Shown: positions 45,509 to 54,668, numbered from the stretch's first letter. The stretch: DNA of 64,000 bases from Peribacillus saganii (GCF_003429095.1 NZ_QVTE01000003.1:1-64000), one strand, 5' to 3'. Notes: generated by a model not told the origin, from the letters alone. A program made the numbers and translations.

Positions 45509-46807
45509 TTATAGTTTAGAATCTATGGTATTCCAGTAAGTGTCATCGAAGTTATGACCCAATCTCCAAATCCCAATTCCTTTTAATCCTTCCCGCTTTA
45601 TAATATCCAACTTATAGGCAATACTTTGAGCGTTTTCAAACCAAACTTGATGAACAACACCCTTTTCGTCTTTATAAGAGAAGTGGGGGGTTTTGGAAAC
45701 ACTATCAAATCGAATCGTAGCTTTGTATTTTTTAGCTATTTCCATGATTTCTTCAAAACTATGGGATTTTGTTTGCCCTTTTAGGCTCCAATCATACCCG
45801 TAAGAACCTACTCCTAATAAGATTTTATTCGCAGGAACCACGCTTTTGGTATATTTAATGACATTGTTTACCCATGAAATGGAAGCTACGGAACCAGGAT
45901 TGCTGGATTTATAGTGTTCATCATAGGTCATAACGAGCATATAATCGACATATTTACCAATAGTTTTATAATCATATGCGTATACCCATGTGTGCCTTGG
46001 ATTGTCGCTAGTCTTTGGTTGCAGAGATACAGATAGAACAAACCCCTTTGGTTTCAAAGCTCCTGAAAGTTCTTTGATAAGAGTGGAATATCCATTTCGA
46101 TCAGCATCATCAACGTTTTCAAGGTCAATGTTTACCCCTTTGTATCCGTTATTTTGCAAGATAGATAGAATATTATTTACCATGCGATTTCGATTGGTTT
46201 TACTACTTAAAATCTGGTGAGCCACTTTAGAATTAAATTCATTTCCTACCATAAGGGTTGGCTTAATATGATTTTCATTCGCCAATGCAAGTTGTTCAGC
46301 AGGAACCGTCCCATGAATGTTGCCATTTCCGTCTACCACATGAGTAGCTGTTGCGATCGAAGTAAGACTATCGTGCTGTTTTTTCATAATGTTATACGAA
46401 CTTACATCATTTAAATTATATTTAACTGTAAACCCTAGAACTTCTTTATCTACTGATTTATAAGCTATAGGATTGGGGGGGCTGATTTTTTCCGTTGCTT
46501 TTGGAGCTGTCGTTTTGACAGGAGTTTTGGATGTCACAACTGGTACTTTTAGTTTTTGTCCAATTTTTACTGTATCCGTCTTCAACTTATTTATCTTTTT
46601 TACATTCGCTACGCTAGTTTTATAAGATGCTGCAATTCGGTATAAAGTATCCCCACGCTTTACCGTATACAAGGACGTTTTAGAAGCGGTTGTAATCGTT
46701 GTTTTTGAAGCAGCAAGAGACAAAGATGGAGTAAAAGAAACCGTTAGTAACCCTGTTGCTACGATACTTGCAATCATTGTATTCTTTATGTTTTTTCGCC
46801 ATTTCAT
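45509..46807 (-). CDS. LysM-GH18 glycosidase (SleL/YaaH-like)
   Basis: A 432-residue secreted or spore-surface hydrolase. Signal peptide (about 1-33), one LysM peptidoglycan-binding module (about 46-89; YTVKRGDTLYRIAASYKTS), a Thr/Pro/Lys linker, then a GH18 barrel (about 118-430). The catalytic strand is YKGVNIDLENVD with the acid Glu230. Related Bacillus proteins (SleL/YaaH, YdhD, YvbX) are N-acetylglucosaminidases acting on spore cortex fragments. I start at the ATG at 46807, since AGGAGG lies 10 bases before it; an ATG eight codons upstream would overlap that site. Confidence 0.9.
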   Translation of the reverse strand: MKWRKNIKNTMIASIVATGLLTVSFTPSLSLAASKTTITTASKTSLYTVKRGDTLYRIAASYKTSVANVKKINKLKTDTVKIGQKLKVPVVTSKTPVKTTAPKATEKISPPNPIAYKSVDKEVLGFTVKYNLNDVSSYNIMKKQHDSLTSIATATHVVDGNGNIHGTVPAEQLALANENHIKPTLMVGNEFNSKVAHQILSSKTNRNRMVNNILSILQNNGYKGVNIDLENVDDADRNGYSTLIKELSGALKPKGFVLSVSLQPKTSDNPRHTWVYAYDYKTIGKYVDYMLVMTYDEHYKSSNPGSVASISWVNNVIKYTKSVVPANKILLGVGSYGYDWSLKGQTKSHSFEEIMEIAKKYKATIRFDSVSKTPHFSYKDEKGVVHQVWFENAQSIAYKLDIIKREGLKGIGIWRLGHNFDDTYWNTIDSKL

Positions 46808-47510
46808 TTTTGAATAGCCTCCTGTTGTCATTTTTTTAGTCTATAAAAATGTTCAGTATAGACTTAATCATAATATGTATATCGACAATAGGCCGTTTTT
46901 AGTAAAGTACGAACCGCTAGTTCTAATGGATTATTTTTTTCTGACTAAATAGTAACATGCACAGCCGAAAGATTGTTTTGAGAGATGATAACTTATACTT
47001 GGTTACCCACTCTTTCCTATTCTTATTATGGGCTTATGCAATAGACAACTGTGGATTCCTTTTCTTCAAATCCTATATGCTAAATATCCATTGGTTTTTA
47101 ACCGATAACAAAGTCTCCTGTAATCGAATGTTTTGCCCTTCTTGCCCTGCGGATTGATGAATGACAAATCAATCTGCTTCTTATGTTTTTGAACTCCTTC
47201 AGCAACCGTTGAAAGAGCATTACAAAAATCATGCTTCTGTAAAGAGTACAAATTCGTGTGCTAATTCCATAACTAAAAAAAAAGACAGATAACTGTCGTC
47301 ATTTAAACTTTTCTTATTCAAATATAAGCACCCATAAGTATAAGTACATTTATTCACAAACAGTATATTCCCTTTCATGTATGGCAGGAATGTTGCTATT
47401 TTATTTAAATAAGAAATATGTGTGCTAAGTGATGTCAGGGCGTTCCCAAAAAGAGTGTTAGGGCATGTAAAATCGTAAGGCATAGGTTGTAAAGCTATCA
47501 TTAACCCGAT
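46808..47510. other. Intergenic, no gene supported
   Basis: About 700 bases. Minus-strand 47090-47250 has a coding-like stretch (CNALSTVAEGVQKHKKQIDL) with no start site; other open frames are not convincing. Probably decayed sequence. Confidence 0.4.
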
Positions 47511-47550
47511 AGTACAATAAGAAAAAGCTACCTAAATGGCAGCCCAAAAA
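47511..47550. repeat. Dispersed repeat family, copy f
   Basis: ACAATAAGAAAAAGCTACCTAAATGGCAGC; left half only. It overlaps the end of the small ORF at 47528-47743. Confidence 0.6.
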
Positions 47551-47743
47551 ATAGTTCTATGTCCTCCCGAAGATTAAGTCCTTCTAGGTTGTATTTTTTT
47601 ATTTCTTTCCCTTTTTTCAGTTCCTGATTTGTCTGTGGAAAACCATTTGCAACCAATTCCGCTTTCAAAACGAGCCCTATTTCACATGCATCTTTATCCA
47701 CATCCACGCTTTCCATTTGGTGCAGTTTTATGGTGTTTCTCAT
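47528..47743 (-). CDS. Small hypothetical protein, 3' end formed by a repeat
   Basis: A 71-residue frame, MRNTIKLHQMESVDVDKD... with an AGGA site 7 bases before the ATG. Codon use looks coding to about residue 66. The last residues (FGLPFR) lie within the repeat copy at 47511-47550, so the gene is probably truncated by the repeat. No family recognised. Confidence 0.45.
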   Translation of the reverse strand: MRNTIKLHQMESVDVDKDACEIGLVLKAELVANGFPQTNQELKKGKEIKKYNLEGLNLREDIELFFGLPFR

Positions 47744-47781
47744 ACTAAATCCTAAATTACATTAAATGATTCTCCCAGGTT

Positions 47782-47835
47782 TTCCTAAAGAGCCACTCTA
47801 TGGCAGCCCAGATCTTAAACCCTTTAGTTAATTTC
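47782..47835. repeat. Dispersed repeat family, copy g
   Basis: CCTAAAGAGCCACTCTATGGCAGC followed by TTAAACCCTTTAGTTAA; both halves recognisable, degenerate. Confidence 0.45.
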
Positions 47836-47866
47836 AATAATTCACAATCTTGCTGGTCTGAACTAA

Positions 47867-48172
47867 TTAGACGACATCTGTCCCCTGTTCAAATATGGCT
47901 TTTTGGATATTTCGTTCTTTTTCCTTCGTACCCGCACCGCCAAGTGATGCACAGCTTCTCCAAAATTTATCCTTTGCCTGCTGCCATGGCATTTCCTTTG
48001 CAATTAAACCCATGTATTGTTCCACTTCTTCATCTGAAAGCCTTCTTCTTGTATCAATATCCCGAACATCCCCGATGTTCCAAATACTCTCCGGTCAAGC
48101 AGGATGTACAATCGAAAAACCATCATCCAGAAGGAAAATTCCATACTCGCGATTTTCCTTAATAACCTTCAT
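47867..48172 (-). pseudogene. Small unknown gene with one in-frame TGA
   Basis: GAGGAGGG lies 6 bases before an ATG that opens a 101-codon frame. It is intact except for TGA at codon 26 (48095-48097). Before it: MKVIKENREYGIFLLDDGF; after it: WNIGDVRDIDTRRRLSDEE, EMPWQQAKDKFW and a stop at 47867. A single nonsense change in an otherwise healthy gene points to a recent mutation (CGA or TGG to TGA are possible). Family not recognised; no sign of selenocysteine machinery elements. Confidence 0.6.
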
Positions 48173-48413
48173 AATATCCCTCCTCATTAAAATATGTGAT
48201 GCATTATATATTCTTTTATTTGGCGTCGAAATCCTTTATTTTAGTGAAGGAAAATAGAGCGAGTTAATAAACAATCAAGTTAACGTAGCTTTTTAGAGGA
48301 AGAGTGAAAGTTGAGTATAATTCGTGTGAATATCTATCGGAGGTAAAGGCGGAAATTTAGCGGGTTATTTAAAAATATAAAAATCATCGTTATCCATGGA
48401 GATTAAACAAAAT

Positions 48414-48507
48414 AACCCCGGTTCAATACCGAGTCTACTTTTTAGCAGCTTAGGTGCTTTTTTAAACTGTCCGTAAAATGGGGCACAGTTCAGCCTAGCC
48501 TGGGGTT
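48414..48507. other. Structured non-coding stretch
   Basis: AACCCC(48415-48419 region) can pair with GGGGTT about 85 bases later (48501-48507), enclosing smaller inverted repeats (GCAGCTTAGGTGC; ACTGTCC...GGGGCACAGT). It lies upstream of the yabR terminator. It may be a fold-back relic; no known RNA family recognised. Confidence 0.3.
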
Positions 48508-48520
48508 TTCTTTTCTATAA

Positions 48521-48552
48521 AAAAGGCAAGCCATTTTATAGGCTCGCCTTTA
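48521..48552 (-). terminator. Terminator of yabR
   Basis: AAAGGC(A)AGCC / GGCT(C)GCCTTT; on the minus strand followed by TTTTTTATAG. It begins 33 bases past the stop. Confidence 0.85.
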
Positions 48553-48584
48553 TCTATATGATGAAGAGATGAAAACGCTGCAAG

Positions 48585-49019
48585 TTAACCGCGTCTTCCT
48601 CCTCTTCCACCTCGTTTTCCTTCAGTGTTACGTTTTAGAGAAGATAAGCTTTCTTCACTGCTCTTTAAGAATTGGGACATTTTATCTTCAAATGTTTCTC
48701 TTGGTTTAAAGTTACCTCTAGAACGATCATTCCCTCTTCCTTGAGGTGTGCGGGGACGCTGCTTAAATGTAGATTGTCCTTCAGGTTTATCTATGGTTTG
48801 CTTGATGGACAAGGCAACCTTTCCTTCTTTCTCACTCATCACTTTTACTTCAACCATATCGCCTATTTTCAGATGGTCATTGACATCTTTTACATAACTA
48901 TCAGCAACTTCACTGATATGCACAAGACCTGTTGTTCCTCCAGGTAATTCTACGAATGCTCCAAAATTAGTGATACCAGTTACTTTACCCTGTACCTTAC
49001 TTCCTATTTCAATTGACAT
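48585..49019 (-). CDS. yabR: S1-domain RNA-binding protein YabR
   Basis: A 144-residue protein. The N-terminal S1 OB-fold (about 1-75; GKVTGITNFGAFVELPGG, GLVHISEVAD, KVALSIKQ) binds RNA. The C-terminal tail is basic, ending SSLKRNTEGKRGGRGGRRG, which matches the B. subtilis YabR C terminus and separates it from the related YugI/GSP13. The middle linker is longer than in B. subtilis. Probably ribosome-associated. In B. subtilis yabR lies by divIC; here it is alone, so it may be a second copy. Confidence 0.88.
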   Translation of the reverse strand: MSIEIGSKVQGKVTGITNFGAFVELPGGTTGLVHISEVADSYVKDVNDHLKIGDMVEVKVMSEKEGKVALSIKQTIDKPEGQSTFKQRPRTPQGRGNDRSRGNFKPRETFEDKMSQFLKSSEESLSSLKRNTEGKRGGRGGRRG

Positions 49020-49059
49020 TAAAGTAATGTTCCTCCTTGATATGTTAATAACAGTTTAT

Positions 49060-49660
49060 TATAACAAGGGAATAGTTAAATATCAAATTTGAAACTTTAA
49101 AGTATGATCATTATTTTTTTATATTAATTAACTTAAACTTTTACCGTAAGTTCTATGGGATGTTTATTAGGTATAATCCTCAATAGAAATGATCGTCTTT
49201 CTTACCGGACCAATTTCTAATAATGCCATAGTTAATACTGTGGTTTAAGAGTATGAGTCCATAGACACCAATATGTCTATGATAAGGATAAAGAAAACAT
49301 TGAAAATGCAAAGGGGTGTTAAGTAGAATTTAATGTGAAAAATTAACTTCTTTATAAAAAAGTTTAATCATTTTTATATGTTTAATAGCCCCCCTTACCG
49401 AATTTAAAACATAATCATAAAGTCGTTTAGAATTAGGTTTCTTCTATTTCGACATTAAGTTATCTGAATATACTTCACAATGGTTGTTCTGAACATTAAA
49501 TAAAGCGACCTCTTGCAAAGAAAATGGCAGTTCAACAATGTATTGGACCAAAAAGTATTTTCTCTTAGTTAAGAAACTAGGAATTTATTCATTTATTTGT
49601 CTTTTAAAAATTTCTGCTGTAAAATATATTTTAGTTAACTTAACTTAAATTCGATTCAGG
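49060..49660. other. Intergenic, no gene recognised
   Basis: About 600 AT-rich bases. A partial repeat-family match (AAAGCGACCTC...AAAATGGCAG) lies at 49500-49532. TTAGTTAACTTAACTTAA at 49631-49648 is a near-dyad just upstream of the next gene and could be a MarR-type operator. Confidence 0.4.
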
Positions 49661-49670
49661 GTGACTTTCA

Positions 49671-49922
49671 TTGAAAAGTAAAGTTTTATATAAGCTAGGT
49701 TGGTTATTTATTATTATTTCGTGTTTATGTTGGCTTCTTATTGCTATTATCCCTTTTTTACCATTTTCTACTGGTGTAAAGGCAGTTAGTGTTACAGCTT
49801 CTATTGTGTTAGCTGAAGTTTTTTTCTGGATAGGGGCTTTATTGGTTGGTAAAGAAGTGGTAACAAAGTATAAATCATATATGAATCCAAAGAATTGGCG
49901 AATGAAAAAGGAAGATCAATAA
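49671..49922 (+). CDS. Transporter-suffix-domain small membrane protein
   Basis: An 83-residue protein with two membrane helices (about 8-30 and 38-60) and a basic tail (KYKSYMNPKNWRMKKEDQ). It matches the 'transporter suffix domain' proteins found fused to or beside MFS transporters and MarR regulators. TTG start, AGGGTGA 7 bases upstream. The ATG of a decayed MarR gene overlaps or abuts the stop. Confidence 0.75.
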   Translation: MKSKVLYKLGWLFIIISCLCWLLIAIIPFLPFSTGVKAVSVTASIVLAEVFFWIGALLVGKEVVTKYKSYMNPKNWRMKKEDQ

Positions 49923-50271
49923 ATGGGACAACAAATTGTAGCTGTATCTCACCTGTAATTAGAAATGATTGAGGAAATATGGCTGCAATTTCATCAAGTG
50001 GAGAAACATTTTATGCCGTTTCAGTTAATAAACAACAAGAAATCTCCTGACTTATATCATTCGTAATCCGCAAAAGTCTCCGTCGTTTTTTGCGGACCAA
50101 ATGGGGATTTCGAAAAGTGCAATTAGCCAGCTAATTAATAAGTTAGAAAGTCAGCAGTTTATGAAAAGAGTTCAATTAACAGAAGATAAACGTTCAAATG
50201 TTTTAGATTTAGCTGAGAACGGCATCAATAAGCGTATGACCAGTTTTACAAACAATTTAAATGATAAATGA
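49923..50271 (+). pseudogene. MarR-family regulator, inactivated
   Basis: Begins one base after the preceding stop. The first frame (MGQQIVAVSHL) hits a stop after 11 codons, then continues EMIEEIWLQFHQVEKHFMPF, with further breaks, into the MarR winged helix FADQMGISKSAISQLINKLE and the wing VQLTEDKRSN. Several stops and at least one frameshift. Its partner gene upstream is intact. Confidence 0.75.
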
Positions 50272-50372
50272 AAATCAAAAATATAGTTACAGAGCCTTTT
50301 ATATAAGGACATATCCCCTGTTTAAACTGTACCGGCATAAAACTAATTCTATATATAAATTACAAATTCTCT

Positions 50373-50440
50373 CTTAAACTGAACTCCCGTTAGGAAAGGG
50401 AGCTGCCGCAGAAACTCCCTATTCTAAACAAACGCACCCG
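50373..50440. repeat. Dispersed repeat family, copy h
   Basis: TTAAACTGAACTCCCGTTAGG then AGCTGCCG, then TTCTAAACAAACGCACCCGTTTT. Both ends well preserved. Confidence 0.65.
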
Positions 50441-50491
50441 TTTTTCCCTTGGATCCAGAAGAAAATGGGCTTACCCAGTTAGTAGATGCCT

Positions 50492-51226
50492 TCATTCTCC
50501 ATCCACTATCTTTGCAAAGTCATCAAGAGTTGTTGAATACTTGATATAGAGTCGTGGTAAAAGATATAGTTCATCTTTTATGCCCTTCACAGAAAATGGT
50601 TCAGGAGTTGTCGTAAGTCCAAACATGTAGTACTTCTTCGTTTCTTTTACCACCTTGTTATTAACATTTCCGTATGGATACGCAAGAGCAATAACTGGTT
50701 TGTCCGTTATTTTTTGAATTTTATCTCTGGAATCTTTCAGTTCATATTGATATATTTTTATTTTCGTTAAATCAGGATGTGTAGCCGAATGAGACTGGAT
50801 GGAGAATACACCCGAATCAGCCATCATTTTTAAATCCGATTTTGATAGTCGGTTGGAACGGCCGATAAAGTCAGAAATTACAAAAATGGTACCAGTTGGT
50901 TGGAAACGTTCGTTTTTCAGTTTCTGAAAGATTGCAAATGCATTCAGATTGTTTTTGTATCCATCATCAAATGTAATGAAAATGGGCTTATTTACTTTAG
51001 AAATGTCTTGCCACCGATCAAAAGTTAATAGAGTGTAGCCATGATCTCGTAAATAAATCATTTGTTCCTCAAAATTTTTAGGGGTTACATATAACTCCTT
51101 GGATCCCTGTCCTTTGAACTCGTCGATTGAATGATAAATTAAAATAGGTACTTTTCGTTGAGCAAAAACTTGTGATGGAAAAATTAAGATAAGAAGACAT
51201 AAGAAAAACATTGCAGCCTTTTTCAT
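50492..51226 (-). CDS. Secreted polysaccharide deacetylase
   Basis: A 244-residue NodB-domain (CE4) enzyme with a signal peptide (about 1-22). Motif 1 is FITFDDGYKNN (base Asp87, metal Asp88); motif 2 is SHSATHPDL (metal His146, His150); motif 3 is YPYGNVN. All needed residues are present. Similar Bacillus proteins deacetylate peptidoglycan or exopolysaccharide GlcNAc. GAGGAG precedes the ATG. Single gene. Confidence 0.92.
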   Translation of the reverse strand: MKKAAMFFLCLLILIFPSQVFAQRKVPILIYHSIDEFKGQGSKELYVTPKNFEEQMIYLRDHGYTLLTFDRWQDISKVNKPIFITFDDGYKNNLNAFAIFQKLKNERFQPTGTIFVISDFIGRSNRLSKSDLKMMADSGVFSIQSHSATHPDLTKIKIYQYELKDSRDKIQKITDKPVIALAYPYGNVNNKVVKETKKYYMFGLTTTPEPFSVKGIKDELYLLPRLYIKYSTTLDDFAKIVDGE

Positions 51227-51335
51227 AAAACTCCTCGCTTTATATCGTTTTTATATCGTTCAATTTATTGTTCCTCATTTTTTGTTTACTATGATTTCTC
51301 CTGCATTTCATTCCATCTTCCATCTGACTCATTTG

Positions 51336-51410
51336 TTTAAAACTAATAAGAAAAACCGGCTGGGAATGGCAACCGTTTCTTAAAGTAAACGCACCGTTAA
51401 TGAAACAAGC
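51336..51410. repeat. Dispersed repeat family, copy i
   Basis: ACTAATAAGAAAAACCGGCTGGGAATGGCAACCG then TTAAAGTAAACGCACCGTTAATG, a full-length copy with changed hairpin bases. Confidence 0.65.
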
Positions 51411-51830
51411 ATCAAGGTAATTGCCATACCGAAAGACTGGTTCTAGTGTCATTTTTGCCTGTAAATATTTTCAAACTCAGGTTCATACGCGTATTTAAGT
51501 AGTTGTTCAAGTTTGTCTTGCTCCATACTTCTTTGGTATTGTCTTTTTATGGTGTTACAGAAGTTTTTTTTATGGTAGTTTAAGCGGTTTCAGAATTGCT
51601 TTAATGGCCAGTTATGATTTTTTCCTGCATTTTATATGTACGGGAGATGGTAAATCAATATGTGATTACCGCCAAGCGGTTTTTCTAGCGATCAAATATG
51701 GACTTGGCTTCTTTTTCTTTTGTCCCGGGATGTAAGATAGATAACTTCGGACACAAAACGAGACAGACTAATTATTATTCTCTAACAGGCGATCTCCCTT
51801 GATAAGGTAACCAAACTATACTAACAGTAG
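51411..51830. other. Coding debris
   Basis: Minus-strand 51453-51560 reads QYQRSMEQDKLEQLLKYAYE... to a stop, and plus-strand 51566-51736 reads GSLSGFRIALMASYDFFLHF to a stop. Neither has a start site. Unidentified gene remnants. Confidence 0.35.
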
Positions 51831-51896
51831 AAAAAACACCTCCAAGTTGCTTTTTAGGTATTCCATACCCGTTTTTCAACTTAAAGGTGTTTTTTA
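51831..51896 (-). terminator. Terminator of the BASS/glcD operon
   Basis: AAAACACCT...AAGTTG pairs with CAACTT...AGGTGTTTT; on the minus strand followed by TTTTTTC. It lies about 55 bases past the stop. Confidence 0.8.
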
Positions 51897-51948
51897 TAGT
51901 CTCGCTTTATGGGGTCAGTCCCGTGTCTATAGGATCATTTTTACTATA

Positions 51949-52923
51949 TTAAAGCCTGGCCTCCACCGGATGGACTGATGAGTCCTCTTTACTGTTTCCA
52001 GCAGGTTTCTTTGACCAGTAAGTTGCGAGGATTGGTCCGGAAATGTTGTGCCATGCAGCACCCAGGACACTTGGGAGGGCTGCCAGCGGCCCGAAGTGTG
52101 CAGTTGCCAGTGCAACTCCTAACCCGGAGTTTTGCATGCCAACTTCAATCGAAATCGCTCTTCTATTCACTTCATTTTGCCCAAGCGCTTTTGCTGTTAA
52201 ATAGCCAAATAGAAGCCCAAATCCGTTGTGAAGCATCACGGCAGTAAAAATAAGGAACCCGGACGTGGCAATGCTGGCAGCATTGCCTGAAACTACTGCA
52301 CCTACAATAGTAATAATAGCTGCAACCGAAATAAGCGGTAAAACGGTTAAGCTTTTTTCAACTGCCGCAGGGAAAAATTTCTTAATAGCCAACCCTAAAA
52401 TAATCGGAAGAATGATGACCTGAATAATGGACTTAAACATGGCAACCGCATCAACCGGCATCCATTGTCCTGCCAGCAAAAGCAGAAGCAATGGTGTCAT
52501 GATCGGTGCCAATAGTGTTGATACAGAAGTCATGGCTATCGACAACGGAACATTCCCTTTTGCCAGATACACCATAACGTTAGAGGCTGTTCCTCCTGGT
52601 ACACAGCCGAGCAAAACCAGCCCAGCAGCTAATTCGGCTGGCAAATTTAAGAGTTTGGCAATGAGAAAAGCGACAGTTGGCATGATGATAAACTGGGCGC
52701 AAACTCCAATTAGCACCGGCAGAGGCTTGGTAAAGATTATTTTAAAATCAACTGCCTTCAAAGTCAGCCCCATTCCAAACATGACTACACCAAGCAATAT
52801 CGTAATATATCCCCCCAGTCCCAAAAATGGCTCTGGAACCAAAAAGGCAATGACAGATATTAAGATAACCCACACAGCAAAATATTTTCCCGCTATCGTA
52901 CTGATTGCTTCTAAAGCTTTCAT
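51949..52923 (-). CDS. BASS-family sodium-dependent transporter
   Basis: A 324-residue bile acid:sodium symporter family (BASS, YocS-like) protein with nine or ten membrane helices. GCVPGGTASNVMVYLAKGNV is the sodium-site crossover motif; EVGMQNSGLGVALA is the second. Despite the name, bacterial BASS proteins move organic anions such as pantoate or 2-hydroxy/2-keto acids; plant BASS6 moves glycolate. Four bases after the glycolate-oxidase-type gene, so it likely imports that enzyme's substrate. The C terminus runs past the membrane domain by about 20 residues. Confidence 0.9.
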   Translation of the reverse strand: MKALEAISTIAGKYFAVWVILISVIAFLVPEPFLGLGGYITILLGVVMFGMGLTLKAVDFKIIFTKPLPVLIGVCAQFIIMPTVAFLIAKLLNLPAELAAGLVLLGCVPGGTASNVMVYLAKGNVPLSIAMTSVSTLLAPIMTPLLLLLLAGQWMPVDAVAMFKSIIQVIILPIILGLAIKKFFPAAVEKSLTVLPLISVAAIITIVGAVVSGNAASIATSGFLIFTAVMLHNGFGLLFGYLTAKALGQNEVNRRAISIEVGMQNSGLGVALATAHFGPLAALPSVLGAAWHNISGPILATYWSKKPAGNSKEDSSVHPVEARL

Positions 52924-52927
52924 TTCA

Positions 52928-54319
52928 TCACACTCTTTCTTTCGGCTTTAATATTTTACCTGGATTTAATAGATTGTATGGATCAAGGGCTTCTTTGATT
53001 TTCTCCATTACGAAAAGTGATTCTCCATGTTCTTTATGCTGATATTTTAGTTTGCCGACCCCAACTCCATGCTCTCCAGTACATGTTCCACCACGCTCAA
53101 GGGCATATAGGACAATTTGTTCATTTAGCTCTTTGGCCCTCGCAATCTCTTCCTGATTGTTGTTATCAATCATCAAAAGTACGTGATAGTTTCCATCTCC
53201 TACATGGCCGACGATACCACCTGTAAGACCAAGGGAATCAACCGCTTCCCTTGCATGGCGAATTGCACCTGACAGCTCTGAAATCGGTAGGCACACATCA
53301 GTCACCATCAGTTTCTTACCAGGAGTGCCGTGAATATAAGCATAGGCAAGATTGTGGCGGGCTTCCCATAACTGGTTCCTCGCCGCATTATCTGTTTCGA
53401 ATTTAATATCAAGACAATCATGGTCTTCTACTATTTCTCTTGTGAACTCTACATCCTGCTTTAATCCTGCTTCATTCCCATGAAACTCCAAAAATAGTGT
53501 TGGACCTTCGTTATAGCTTGTGTCACTAAAAAGGTTAACCTGCTTCATTGATGGTTCATCGACAAGCTCCACCCTTGCAATTGGAATACCAGCCTGCAAA
53601 ATGGATACAACGGCATCTACTGCATTGTTCAACTCCGGAAATGATGCTCTCGCTGCCATAACATGCTCCGGAATTCCATAAACTTTTAACGTTAATTCAG
53701 TAAAGCAGCCAAGCGTTCCCTCTGAACCAACGAAAAGACCGTTCAGATGGTAACCAGACGACGATTTAGCGGCCAAATTACCGGTATGTATAATCGAACC
53801 ATCTGCGAGAACCACTTCTAGATCACGGACTTGGTCACGCATCACACCATATTTAACTGATGTTGTTCCACTGGCATTGGTTGCCGCCATTCCACCCAAA
53901 GTAGCATCAGCTCCCGGGTCCACCGAGAAAAACAAGCCGTACTTTTTAAGTTCTTTATTCAGTTGTGAACGCGTTACGCCAGGCTGAACTTTTACGAGGA
54001 AATCGTTTTCACGCACTTCCAGGATTTTATTCATTTGTGAAAAATCAATCGTTATGCCATGATCATATGGTATGACATGCCCCTCGAGGCTGGAACCCAA
54101 CCCAAAAGGGACCACCGGAATTTTGTACATGTTTGCCAATTTTACAACTTCACTTACTTGCTGTGCCGTTTCTGGAAAAACAACAATATCGGGAAGGCTT
54201 ACAGCATGGTATGATTCATCCCTGCCATGTAATTCTCTTACTGTCTGGTTTACTGTTACCTGACTTTCGGATAGAACTTCCTTTAAGGCGTTGACCAGAT
54301 TTACACTAGCTGCTTTCAT
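52928..54319 (-). CDS. glcD: FAD-linked 2-hydroxyacid oxidase (GlcD-like)
   Basis: A 463-residue flavoprotein of the vanillyl-alcohol-oxidase fold. PCMH FAD domain (about 38-217; VVPFGLGSSLEGH, DPGADATLGGMAATNASGTTSVKYG) and C-terminal substrate domain ending CTGEHGVGVGKLKY. GlcD of glycolate oxidase and D-lactate dehydrogenases share this layout. No glcF iron-sulfur partner follows; instead a BASS transporter does. It oxidises glycolate, D-lactate or a related 2-hydroxyacid. AGGAGAA precedes the ATG. Confidence 0.92.
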   Translation of the reverse strand: MKAASVNLVNALKEVLSESQVTVNQTVRELHGRDESYHAVSLPDIVVFPETAQQVSEVVKLANMYKIPVVPFGLGSSLEGHVIPYDHGITIDFSQMNKILEVRENDFLVKVQPGVTRSQLNKELKKYGLFFSVDPGADATLGGMAATNASGTTSVKYGVMRDQVRDLEVVLADGSIIHTGNLAAKSSSGYHLNGLFVGSEGTLGCFTELTLKVYGIPEHVMAARASFPELNNAVDAVVSILQAGIPIARVELVDEPSMKQVNLFSDTSYNEGPTLFLEFHGNEAGLKQDVEFTREIVEDHDCLDIKFETDNAARNQLWEARHNLAYAYIHGTPGKKLMVTDVCLPISELSGAIRHAREAVDSLGLTGGIVGHVGDGNYHVLLMIDNNNQEEIARAKELNEQIVLYALERGGTCTGEHGVGVGKLKYQHKEHGESLFVMEKIKEALDPYNLLNPGKILKPKERV

Positions 54320-54357
54320 CCAATTCTCCTACTTTCTGCGTTGTCATATCAAAAGAA

Positions 54358-54391
54358 TTGGTCGGACCGATACTAATATTGGTCCAACCAG
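54358..54391. promoter_or_regulatory. Tandem GntR(FCD)-type operators upstream of glcD
   Basis: TTGGTCGGACCGA (54358-54370) and TTGGTCCAACCAG (54379-54391) both fit the TTGGTNNNACCAA pattern bound by PdhR/LldR/GlcC-type GntR regulators. Centres are 21 bases apart (two helical turns). They lie 40-70 bases before the glcD ATG. Confidence 0.6.
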
Positions 54392-54541
54392 TCCTCCATA
54401 ATTATACTAAATTATCAGAACAATACAATTATTTGTTTAATTAATTTTCTCTCTTTATTATGAATGGAACTTTTCGTACTATTTTGCTATTGAAATAATA
54501 ATAGGAATACCTTATAAATTTAAAAGTCTATAATATAAAAA

Positions 54542-54598
54542 AGCAAAACTCGCAAATGCTTTTCTACAGAACATTGAGCGGGCTTGGCGAATTTTGCT
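54542..54598. other. Inverted repeat upstream of the manganese riboswitch
   Basis: AGCAAAACTCGC pairs with GCGAATTTTGCT with a single mismatch, loop about 33 nt. It lies just before the riboswitch promoter. It does not end any gene visible here; role unknown. Confidence 0.45.
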
Positions 54599-54615
54599 AA
54601 AGCCTAGCGAAGTGT

Positions 54616-54644
54616 TTGACACAAAAACCCTTGTTTAATATAAT
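54616..54644 (+). promoter_or_regulatory. Consensus SigA promoter of the riboswitch transcript
   Basis: TTGACA, 17-base spacer, TATAAT: a perfect consensus. Transcription should begin near 54651, 18 bases before the riboswitch. Confidence 0.92.
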
Positions 54645-54668
54645 AGATGCATAAACTTAATTTCTCCT

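Noticed and set aside
48095-48097. Selenocysteine codon
   Set aside because: No SECIS-like hairpin or selenoprotein motif is visible after the TGA, and the family is not a known selenoprotein; a nonsense mutation is simpler.
54542-54598. T-box or second riboswitch upstream of the manganese switch
   Set aside because: A long imperfect hairpin only; it lies upstream of the promoter and has no T-box or other aptamer signature.
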